Origin: Flavobacterium sp. Root420
GTDB taxonomy: Bacteria; Bacteroidota; Bacteroidia; Flavobacteriales; Flavobacteriaceae
DNA: 64,000 bases
Assembly (NCBI RefSeq): GCF_001427905.1
Contig: NZ_LMEF01000031.1
Coordinates: 124,001 to 188,000 of the forward strand
Direction of reading: 5' to 3'
Shown: positions 41,230 through 48,838 of the stretch, one piece after another
How the letters are laid out: each line of letters begins with the position of its first letter
Position numbering within the stretch: the stretch's first letter is position 1
Program-made: the position numbers and the translations under genes
Notes under the pieces: model-generated
Told to the model about the DNA's origin: nothing
Database searches by the model: none
The model's input: only the letters and a program-made list of their open reading frames with translations

Positions 41230-42378
41230 ATGTATAACTCAAAAAAAGCTTTTGTCAATGCAAAAATTATAACGGATGGCAAACTCATAGAAAATGCAGT
41301 GCTTTTAATTTGGGAAGACAAGATTGAAGCAATCTTATTGGATCAACCTTCTTTGGCAGGGATGGACATAATAGATGTTGGAGGAGCATATATTTGCCCT
41401 GGTTTTATCGATTTGCAGGTCATGGGTGCAGGTGGAGCATTATTTGGAGGAAACCCAAGTGTAGAATCACTTAAAGTCATGGAACACGAATTATTAAAGC
41501 AGGGGGTAGTAGGGTTTCTTCCGACGGTTTCGACCAATGCTGATAATGTAGTATATAATGCTCTTGACAGTGCAGTAACTTTTAGAAATTACACGAGAGG
41601 TAGTTTCTTTGGCTTACATCTTGAAGGGCCATTTATAAATTCCAACAATAAGGGAGCCCATCCTTTTGAATTTATCAGAGAAGCATCTGTTGTAGAATTG
41701 GAAAGATGGTTTGAGAAGGGGAATGGAGAAATCAAAATGCTGACCCTGGCACCAGAGAAGCAAAACCATGAGGTAATGAATTGGCTTGAGAAAAAAGATG
41801 TTGTTGTTGCGATGGGGCACACGGGAGCTCAATACCATGAAGCAAGTGCTTTTTTATCTGGAAAAAGAAAGGCGGTTACACATCTATACAACGGAATGCC
41901 AGCATTACATCATCGGGCACCTGGTCCGATTGCGGCAATTTTTGAGAAAAAACCTTTTACAAGTATAGTTGTTGATGGTATTCATGTTGATTTTGCAATG
42001 GTGGCCTTAGCTAAGCGCAATCTTAATGATGCGTTATATCTGATTAGTGATGCTGCAACGCCATGTGATGTTGGGATATATCAACATATTGAACGTAACG
42101 ACAGATATGTTACAATTGACCAATTGAGTAAAAGCGAAGTTTTATCGGGATCCAAACTGACAATGCTGAAAGCTATTAGTAATTGTGTGAAATTTGTTGG
42201 TATTGATTTGCCGGAGGCGGTCAATATGGCAACATTGTATCCAGCCAGGGTATTAGGAATTGAAAAAAGCTTTGGTTCAATACAAGTTGGACGTGAGGCT
42301 AGTTTTGTCATTTTTAGTGAAAGTTTCAAGATTATAAATGTAATTTATAAGGGAGAGTTCGTTTTAAAAAATGATTGA
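41230..42378 (+). CDS. nagA: N-acetylglucosamine-6-phosphate deacetylase NagA (copy 2)
   Basis: A 382-residue amidohydrolase with GFIDLQVMGAGGALFGG, GLHLEGPFINSNNKGAHP, VVAMGHTGAQYHEA, VTHLYNGMPALHHRAPGP, VDGIHVDFAM and YLISDAATP, i.e. the complete set of NagA metal and catalytic motifs. It differs clearly from the PUL copy: LFGGNPS loop, HHRAPGP instead of FGHREPG. It is monocistronic with its own -7 element and flanked by two inverted 37-bp repeats. It may serve general cell-wall GlcNAc-6-P recycling while the other is induced with the locus. Confidence 0.9.
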   Translation: MYNSKKAFVNAKIITDGKLIENAVLLIWEDKIEAILLDQPSLAGMDIIDVGGAYICPGFIDLQVMGAGGALFGGNPSVESLKVMEHELLKQGVVGFLPTVSTNADNVVYNALDSAVTFRNYTRGSFFGLHLEGPFINSNNKGAHPFEFIREASVVELERWFEKGNGEIKMLTLAPEKQNHEVMNWLEKKDVVVAMGHTGAQYHEASAFLSGKRKAVTHLYNGMPALHHRAPGPIAAIFEKKPFTSIVVDGIHVDFAMVALAKRNLNDALYLISDAATPCDVGIYQHIERNDRYVTIDQLSKSEVLSGSKLTMLKAISNCVKFVGIDLPEAVNMATLYPARVLGIEKSFGSIQVGREASFVIFSESFKIINVIYKGEFVLKND

Positions 42379-42470
42379 GATTCAAGTCTTTTTTGATGGA
42401 TTTTTTTGCAAGTATCCCGAAGCGTACCCAAAATTACCGTGAATTAAGGATCTGTTTGATAGTATAAAAC

Positions 42471-42503
42471 AAAAAGCTCCAGATTTCTCTGAAGCTTTGT
42501 CTT
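42471..42503 (-). terminator. Terminator of the initiator tRNA (37-bp repeat copy)
   Basis: On the minus strand AAAGCTTCAGA, 5-nt loop, TCTGGAGCTTTTT directly follow the tRNA 3' end. Confidence 0.8.
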
Positions 42504-42505
42504 AG

Positions 42506-42578
42506 TAGCGGGAACAGGACTCGAACCTGTGACCTTCGGGTTATGAGCCCGACGAGCTGCCTACTGCTCTATCCCGCG
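42506..42578 (-). tRNA. Initiator tRNA-Met (CAT anticodon)
   Basis: Read on the minus strand: acceptor CGCGGGA / TCCCGCT with an unpaired first position, D arm with GTAGGCAG, anticodon arm TCGGG-CTCATAA-CCCGA with anticodon CAT, and T arm ACAGG-TTCGAGT-CCTGT. The three G-C pairs beneath the anticodon loop and the mismatch at position 1-72 are marks of an initiator tRNA. CCA is not encoded. A terminator of the repeated family follows. Confidence 0.93.
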
Positions 42579-42685
42579 ATGTTTCGGGTGCAAAGTGGCA
42601 AGGAATTACAGAAATATTTTCTTTGATACTGTAAAGTTTAATAACTTATTAACATACAGTTGTTTGTGTTGTCGGGAAAAGTGAT

Positions 42686-43222
42686 TTAGATGAAAGAATC
42701 AATTTTATAATTCAGTAATTCGAGATAAGGATCGTTTTTTAAACCGAGTAAAAGACCAAACGCAGGTTCCGTTTTGTACCCTTTTTGTTTGAGTTTGATG
42801 ATTTCTAATCGAAAATTTTCGCCTTTGGATGTCAAAATCTGGTCTTCAATAATCATATGTTTATAACCATTCTGATTTTTCGTCGGAATGTTTTGCCCGA
42901 AGATTTCGATTTCAAAAGGATCAATTTTAAAATTGGCTACAACAGTTTCCTTGTTATCAATTTGTGTTTCCCGAATCGTGAATTCTTTTTCTTTCCCAAA
43001 AGCAGATTGAATTTTAGTTTTAAAATCAGTTTTGTTTTCCCAGTAACAAATAATATCTAGATCGCTGTTTTCAATGTCAATATTTATCGGAATAGTACCG
43101 ACTAAAATAGGTTCGAATTCAGCAATATTTGACAAAATAGTATTTCGGGTTAAGATATCATAAGCCAGTATCTGTTTTTGATTTCCGAATTTTAAATATT
43201 CAATAGTACTAAAGTCAGTCAT
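42686..43222 (-). CDS. DUF4269 family protein
   Basis: A 178-residue cytoplasmic protein. The pattern FEPILVGTIPINIDIENSDLDIICYW (with two acidic positions, SDLDI) and the later HMIIEDQILTSKGENFRLEIIKLKQKGYKTEPAFG match DUF4269, a nucleotidyltransferase-fold family of unknown function, in which GxIPxxxxxxxSDLDI takes the place of the GSxxxxDxD motif. It shares the start/stop junction with the upstream GT39-like gene (stop and start abut), so both are translated from one mRNA. Role unknown; a nucleotidyltransferase-like role is inference. Confidence 0.75.
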   Translation of the reverse strand: MTDFSTIEYLKFGNQKQILAYDILTRNTILSNIAEFEPILVGTIPINIDIENSDLDIICYWENKTDFKTKIQSAFGKEKEFTIRETQIDNKETVVANFKIDPFEIEIFGQNIPTKNQNGYKHMIIEDQILTSKGENFRLEIIKLKQKGYKTEPAFGLLLGLKNDPYLELLNYKIDSFI

Positions 43223-44749
43223 TTACTTGCCGTAATCTTTTTCGTTTTTAATTTCTTGTTCTAACTTCTTGGTGATGTCTATTTTTGCATCAGTAAAAAG
43301 GAAAATAGTTGTTCCATATTCTCGGGAATATTGATTTGAAACTTCATCCACAATTCGGGAAGAGCGAAAGTAGGGACTTGTTTCAGCAAGCTCATTACTA
43401 TCTTTTTCATATCCTTTAATTCGGATAAGATTTTTATACTTCAGATCAAGATTAAACCAATTTATATAATCGGCATTAAAAGAAACAGCTTTGATTCCTT
43501 TTTTAGAGTAATAATTAATCGCGCCAGCCTGTCCGTAATTATCACAAAGTACAAGTGTATTCTCTGACTTTGGAAGGGAAGCATAAACGGAATCTGTTTT
43601 TCGGGCCAATTCTTTCCATCCCAACATATCGGCAAAATCTTGTGGTAAGGCATGATCTTTTCCGTCTTCCCAACGAAGCATTCCCAACTTTTTATATTTC
43701 TCAGGATGTTGCGCAATGTATTGAGGACTTTTATTCGGGAAAGCCAAATTGTACATGGGGATAAATAATAATAACGGAATCAGAATAAAAACTGGTTTTA
43801 AATATCTTTTCCATCCTGTGTTTAAAATATTCGAAAGAAAAACAGATCCAAAAGCAATGTAAACAGGGTATAGACCAATTGCATAATATGCTTTTGCTTT
43901 GAAATAAATAAATACGATTAATGTAAAAATTATAGAAGTAAAAAAGAACTTATAATTTGCAAACGGTTTATAGAAGAGTAAAGCATATAATCCTGAAAGA
44001 ATAACGAGAAAAGAACCAATAAAAAATAACAATTGTTCTTTTAAAAAATCAACACGATCGACGTTAACCAGTTGTGTTTCGGCCAATTCTTTCATATGGT
44101 GCACAATCGGAAATTGATTGTTGTATTGCCATAATAAATTCGGAAGAATCACTAGTAATCCCAAAATCAATGCAAAATAGAGTTTTTTCTCTGCTAAGAT
44201 CTTTCTTTGATTAGAAAGTAAAAGAGCGGGCAAAAGACCAATAAGCAAAAATAGAATATTGTATTTGTTTAAAAAACCAAAAGCAAATACAACTGCTCCA
44301 ATATAAAACCATTTTTTTTCTTTGATTGTGATGTATTGAATAACAACATGGTAAAAAACGGTCCAGGATAAAACATCGAATGAATTTGGTTGATATAACG
44401 TATTAAGTCGCAATAAACATGAAAACACGATACAGGTCGCACCCAGAACTAAAGCATATAAATTGCCTTTAAGTGTTTCGATGGTTTTCCAGACCATTAC
44501 TAAAGTCAAAACACCAAAAAGTGCAGGAAAAAATTTAATCCAGAAAACAGAATTTCCAAGTAAAAATATCAAGTAAGAAAACCAGGATGTCACCGGAGGA
44601 ACCGATAAATAACCCCAGGCCAAATGATGTGCCTGATCGAGATGCAGATATTCATCACGTTGCAAATCATATTCCGGACTTAACAAGACAATTTGTAGTA
44701 CGAATTTTAAGAGGATGAATGCGATTAGGATTATGGTTTTTTTGGTCAT
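43223..44749 (-). CDS. GT39/ArnT-like membrane glycosyltransferase
   Basis: A 508-residue membrane protein with about ten hydrophobic helices (1-340) and a soluble C-terminal domain of about 150 residues. The first periplasmic loop has YDLQRDEYLHLDQAHHLAWGYL followed by PPVTSW, the Asp-Glu and PP features of the PMT/ArnT superfamily that transfer sugars from polyprenyl-phosphate donors. A substrate cannot be named: lipid A, protein O-glycan or exopolysaccharide are possible. It overlaps translationally with the DUF4269 gene. Confidence 0.82.
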   Translation of the reverse strand: MTKKTIILIAFILLKFVLQIVLLSPEYDLQRDEYLHLDQAHHLAWGYLSVPPVTSWFSYLIFLLGNSVFWIKFFPALFGVLTLVMVWKTIETLKGNLYALVLGATCIVFSCLLRLNTLYQPNSFDVLSWTVFYHVVIQYITIKEKKWFYIGAVVFAFGFLNKYNILFLLIGLLPALLLSNQRKILAEKKLYFALILGLLVILPNLLWQYNNQFPIVHHMKELAETQLVNVDRVDFLKEQLLFFIGSFLVILSGLYALLFYKPFANYKFFFTSIIFTLIVFIYFKAKAYYAIGLYPVYIAFGSVFLSNILNTGWKRYLKPVFILIPLLLFIPMYNLAFPNKSPQYIAQHPEKYKKLGMLRWEDGKDHALPQDFADMLGWKELARKTDSVYASLPKSENTLVLCDNYGQAGAINYYSKKGIKAVSFNADYINWFNLDLKYKNLIRIKGYEKDSNELAETSPYFRSSRIVDEVSNQYSREYGTTIFLFTDAKIDITKKLEQEIKNEKDYGK

Positions 44750-45070
44750 AAAGGTTTTGCTATAAATAACTTAAGTGTTATGAATTCTTTAGCTAATATA
44801 TCATTTATTTTGCATTTGGGATACAAGTTATGACTTGGTTTTAGTATTAAAGCAATATCAATTTTTGAAATGCTTATTTTGCAAAAATGAGTGTTTTAAG
44901 GTAAAATCAGTCTTAATTCAGCACAAAATACTTAATAATACTGATAATAATGTTTTATATTAACTCTAAAAAAGCGATTTGTTTAAAAAATATTTACAAA
45001 ATCGTTTTAGTAATTCTATTTTACTATATATTTGTGTATATTTAAGGCCTAACAAAAACTAATTCTCTCA
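44750..45070 (+). promoter_or_regulatory. Intergenic promoter region of the LacI-type regulator, with operator and -7 element
   Basis: It holds CAAAATCGTTTTAG (44997-45010), a LacI-type box with 13 of 14 positions shared with 46138-46151, and a -7 element TATATTTG (45027-45034), 37 bp before the start at 45071. The box overlaps the -33 region, suggesting autoregulation. The rest is AT-rich with no gene. Confidence 0.55.
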
Positions 45071-46081
45071 ATGAAAAAGATTACTATAAAGGATATTGCA
45101 ACAAAGGCTGAAGTCTCAATATCTACGGTGTCTTTTGTCATTAACGGTAAAGGAGAGAAAATGGGAATCAGCGCTGCAGTCATTAAAAAAGTGCAGGACA
45201 TTGCTGCTAAACTTCATTACAGACCCAGTATGATTGCAACTAGTTTAAGAACTGGAAAAACAAGATCAATTGGGCTTATTGTGGAGGATATTTCGAATCA
45301 GTTTTTTGCTGATCTGGCAAGAGTTATTGAAGATGAGGCTAAAAATATTAATTACAGAGTTTTTTATTGCAGTACAGGCGATGATGATGAACGTTCTGAA
45401 GAATTAATACATAGCCTTCTGCAGGCAAATGTGGATGGTTTTATTATTACTCCGACACAGAATCTTGAAGATAAAATTGATCTTCTTTTAAAATTGAAGA
45501 AACCGGTCGTATTAGTCGATAGATATTTTCCCGGACAGAGCGTGAGTCATGTTGTAATGGATAATTATGAAGCCTCTCATTCGGCCACAAAATTTCTGAT
45601 AAACAAAGGTTGTAAAAATATTGCTGTCGTTAATATTACCTCTGAAATGATTCAGATGACATTAAGAGAAGATGGTTACAGAGACGCTTTAAAAGAAGCA
45701 GGAATGTACAACGAATCGCTTGTTCTTCATGTAAATTATCATAGCAATGAAGAAACAAGAATTGAAGAACTGGTAAATTTTTTCAATAAAAATCCTAAAA
45801 TAGACGCCGTTCTGTTTTTAGCCAATTATATGGGATTGGCGGGTCTTCAGGCCTTTAGGGGAATGGGAATTAGAATTCCTGAAGATATATCAGTTATTAG
45901 TTTTGATGATCATGATAGTTTTAAATTGCATACGCCTACAATTAGTGTAATTGCACAACCAATTGAAGATATTGCGATTAACGCCATACAATTATTAATG
46001 AGTCAAATGACAGATATTGAAACTTTTGAAATTGAAAAACGTCTAAAAAAAGGCAATTTGATTATTAGAGAGTCTGTCTGA
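45071..46081 (+). CDS. LacI family transcriptional regulator of the mannosidase operon
   Basis: A 336-residue protein. The N-terminal helix-turn-helix (ITIKDIATKAEVSISTVSFVINGKGEKMG, about 3-31) and hinge (RPSMIATSLRTGKTRSIGLI) are followed by a periplasmic-binding-protein-like sensor (VVLVDRYFPGQSVSHVVMDN, INKGCKNIAVVNI, GMGIRIPEDISVISFDDH). It is upstream of and codirectional with two GH92 and one GH125 alpha-mannosidase genes and a ROK kinase. Near-identical boxes lie in front of its own gene and in front of the first GH92 gene. Effector unknown; a mannose-derived sugar is the natural guess. Confidence 0.9.
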   Translation: MKKITIKDIATKAEVSISTVSFVINGKGEKMGISAAVIKKVQDIAAKLHYRPSMIATSLRTGKTRSIGLIVEDISNQFFADLARVIEDEAKNINYRVFYCSTGDDDERSEELIHSLLQANVDGFIITPTQNLEDKIDLLLKLKKPVVLVDRYFPGQSVSHVVMDNYEASHSATKFLINKGCKNIAVVNITSEMIQMTLREDGYRDALKEAGMYNESLVLHVNYHSNEETRIEELVNFFNKNPKIDAVLFLANYMGLAGLQAFRGMGIRIPEDISVISFDDHDSFKLHTPTISVIAQPIEDIAINAIQLLMSQMTDIETFEIEKRLKKGNLIIRESV

Positions 46082-46453
46082 TCTAGTTATAAGATTTAAA
46101 AAAATAAAGAAAACGTTTCGTTTTTTTAATCCTTTCACTAAATCGTTTTAGCTTGTTTAGAATTAACTTTATAGATTTGATTGCTTTTAAAAAAGAGATT
46201 GAAATTGGTAATTATAAAAAGAATAGAGATTAAATTATAGCAACAAATAGTTAGAGTAAGAAATAATTTATAATTTTTGGTAGTTAGTTTGAATTAAGCC
46301 GGGTAGGAATACCTGTACCTCCCGGTTTATTTTTAAATTTATGATTTTCATTTGATTACGTTCTGAGAGTAAGTTAAAAAAAAGGAAATAGCTGCATAAA
46401 TCCGTTTAATCCGTGTCCGCGTTCCATTACATAAGTCAATAAAAAAATAGAAT
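46082..46453 (+). promoter_or_regulatory. Promoter and leader of the alpha-mannosidase operon
   Basis: Contains GAAAACGTTTCG (46109-46120, 8-bp palindromic core AAACGTTT), CTAAATCGTTTTAG (46138-46151, arms CTAAA/TTTAG), TTG (46153) and -7 element TAGATTTG (46172-46179). The inferred leader of about 270 nt includes a hairpin (46296-46327) with CCGGG/CCCGG stem followed by TTATTTTT, a possible terminator or attenuator. No gene is seen. Confidence 0.55.
46296..46335 (+). terminator. GC-rich hairpin with T-run in the mannosidase leader
   Basis: CCGGG (46299-46303) pairs with CCCGG (46321-46325), extended by AGG/CCT after a bulged T, then TTTATTTTT. Placed about 215 bp after the lacI stop and 120 bp before the GH92 start; it may end lacI read-through or attenuate the operon. 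Confidence 0.5.
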
Positions 46454-48727
46454 ATGTTTACAAAATATAATAAAATAGCGTTTAGCAGAATTTTAGCTTT
46501 AAGTCTATTTTTTGCCAACGCTTCAATTTCACAGGAAAAAAAGACGAAAACGAATTCAGATTACACCCAATATGTAAACCCGTTTATTGGTACGGCAGGT
46601 CACGGTCACGTTTTTGTGGGCGCAAATGTTCCTTTTGGAGCGGTTCAGCTAGGGCCTGTAAATATATTTGAAGGTTGGGATTGGTGCAGTGGATACAATT
46701 ATGCCAGTAATACCATTTTAGGATTTACACATACCCATTTGAGTGGTACGGGAATTGGAGATTTGAATGATATCCTCTTGCTTCCGGTTTCTGGAAAAGT
46801 GCCTCTTTTCAAAGGTACAAAAGAAGATATGGCAAACGGTTACGGCTCTTATTTTTCGCATGAAAATGAAGTAAGCAAACCAGGCTATTACAGTGTTTTA
46901 TTGGATAAATATAAAATTAAGGCCGAATTAACAGCCAGCGAAAGAGTTGGTTTTCATAAATATACTTTTAATTCGGCATCAGATTCTCACGTTTTATTAG
47001 ATCTTGCTGATGGAGTGGGATGGGACAAACCGGTAAAAACATTTATTAAAAAAATAAATGAAACAACACTTGTCGGATATCGTTTTTCAGAAGGATGGGC
47101 AACGGATCAGCGTGTTTATTTTGCGATTGAATTTTCTGAACCAATTTCAGCTTTGGCATTGTATGATGATAAAACAGCCGTTTCAGCAAATGAAGGAGAA
47201 GGCTTAAAAATGAAAGCGGTTATAGATTTTGCTTCTTTAAAAAACAAACAGGTTTTAGTAAAAATAGGAATTTCGCCTGTAAGTTATGAGAATGCTTCGG
47301 CGAATATAAAAGCCGAAATTCCGAATTGGGATTTTGATAAAGCGGTAAAAGAGGCCACTTCAAAATGGAACAAAGAATTAAGCAAAATCCAAATCAAAGC
47401 CAATGAGAAAACAATGAGGGTTTTTTATACAGCTTTGTATCATACTGCCTTTGCGCCTTCTATTTTTAATGATGCAAACGGAGATTACAGAGGAACTGAT
47501 AAAAAAGTGTATGAAAAAGCAAACTTCACCAACTACACTACTTTTTCACTTTGGGATACCTACAGAGGTTTACATCCATTATACACCATCACACAGCCGG
47601 ATAAAATTAATGACATTGTAAAATCATTTTTGGCTATTTACAAGCAACAGGGAAGATTACCGGTTTGGCATTTAATGGGAAATGAAACCAATACCATGAA
47701 TGGAAACCATTCCATCGCCGTTATTGTTGATGGTTATTTAAAAGGGTACAGAGATTATGATGTGGCATTGGCATATGAAGCGATCAAAAAAACAGCTATG
47801 CAAACGCGTGACGGAATGGATTACGTGCAAAAATTAGAATATATTCCGGCAGATAAAATGCTCGAAACAGTGGGGAATGCTTTAGAATACGCTATTGATG
47901 ACTATTGCGTTGCCCAAATGGCAAAAGCTCTAAACAAAACCGAAGATTATACCTATTTCACAAAAAGAGCCAATTTGTATAAACTTTATTTCGATAAAGA
48001 AACCACTTTTATGCGTGGTAAATTAACCGATGGAAATTGGAGAACCCCATTTAATCCGCTTTCATCTGCGCATCGTAAAGACGATTATGTAGAAGGAAAT
48101 GCATGGCAGTATACCTGGCTGGTTCCCCAGGATCCTTATGGCTTGATTGATTTGTTTGGAAGCGAAAGCAAATTTTTAGCCAAATTAGATTCACTTTTCC
48201 TTATAACAGACAAAGTAGAAGGAGAAGAAGTTTCGCCGGATATCAGCGGTCTGATTGGTCAGTATGCGCAAGGAAACGAGCCAAATCATCACATTCCGTA
48301 TTTATATGCCTACGCTGGAGAACCTTGGAAAACAGCCAAATTAATTCGAGAAATTGATGATAAATTCTATTCGACAAAACCAGACGGATTATGTGGAAAT
48401 GAAGATTTAGGGCAAATGTCGGCCTGGTACGTTTTATCTTCAATGGGATTTTATTCGGTTAATCCTGCAAATGGAATTTATGTTTTCGGAAGTCCATTGG
48501 TAAACCAAGCAACGATTCATCATAAAAAAGGAATTTCATTTACAGTGAAAGCGATTGACAATAGCGCAGCAAATATGTACATTCAAAAAGCAGAATACAA
48601 TGGAAAACCATATACAAAATCGTATATCACTCATGATATGATTGTAAAAGGCGGCGAATTAAAATTGTATATGGGAAGCAAGCCGTCAACAACTTTTGGA
48701 GTGAAAAAAGAAGACAGGCCCAAATAA
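46454..48727 (+). CDS. GH92 alpha-1,2-mannosidase-type enzyme (1)
   Basis: A 757-residue secreted enzyme with signal residues about 1-26. GH92 marks in order: YTQYVNPFIGTAGHGHVFVG, ANVPFGAVQLGPVN, ILGFTHTHLSGTGIGD, VSKPGYYSVLLDKYKIKAELTA in the N-terminal sandwich; the (alpha/alpha)6 barrel with SLWDTYRGLHPLYTI, GNALEYAIDDYCVAQMAK and GNEDLGQMSAWYVLSSMGF. GH92 enzymes are calcium-dependent exo-alpha-mannosidases that invert at the anomeric carbon; the GNEDxGQ region carries catalytic and metal residues. It starts the mannosidase operon and is paired with a second, distinct GH92 at 48839. Confidence 0.92.
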   Translation: MFTKYNKIAFSRILALSLFFANASISQEKKTKTNSDYTQYVNPFIGTAGHGHVFVGANVPFGAVQLGPVNIFEGWDWCSGYNYASNTILGFTHTHLSGTGIGDLNDILLLPVSGKVPLFKGTKEDMANGYGSYFSHENEVSKPGYYSVLLDKYKIKAELTASERVGFHKYTFNSASDSHVLLDLADGVGWDKPVKTFIKKINETTLVGYRFSEGWATDQRVYFAIEFSEPISALALYDDKTAVSANEGEGLKMKAVIDFASLKNKQVLVKIGISPVSYENASANIKAEIPNWDFDKAVKEATSKWNKELSKIQIKANEKTMRVFYTALYHTAFAPSIFNDANGDYRGTDKKVYEKANFTNYTTFSLWDTYRGLHPLYTITQPDKINDIVKSFLAIYKQQGRLPVWHLMGNETNTMNGNHSIAVIVDGYLKGYRDYDVALAYEAIKKTAMQTRDGMDYVQKLEYIPADKMLETVGNALEYAIDDYCVAQMAKALNKTEDYTYFTKRANLYKLYFDKETTFMRGKLTDGNWRTPFNPLSSAHRKDDYVEGNAWQYTWLVPQDPYGLIDLFGSESKFLAKLDSLFLITDKVEGEEVSPDISGLIGQYAQGNEPNHHIPYLYAYAGEPWKTAKLIREIDDKFYSTKPDGLCGNEDLGQMSAWYVLSSMGFYSVNPANGIYVFGSPLVNQATIHHKKGISFTVKAIDNSAANMYIQKAEYNGKPYTKSYITHDMIVKGGELKLYMGSKPSTTFGVKKEDRPK

Positions 48728-48838
48728 TTTTAGATTTAAGAGTTCAGATTTTAGATTTAAAATTGTTTAAAAAACTTGTAAATAAGAATCTAGATCACAG
48801 TTTAAAAGCGTATAGCTTATAGTATAAAGCCTATAATT

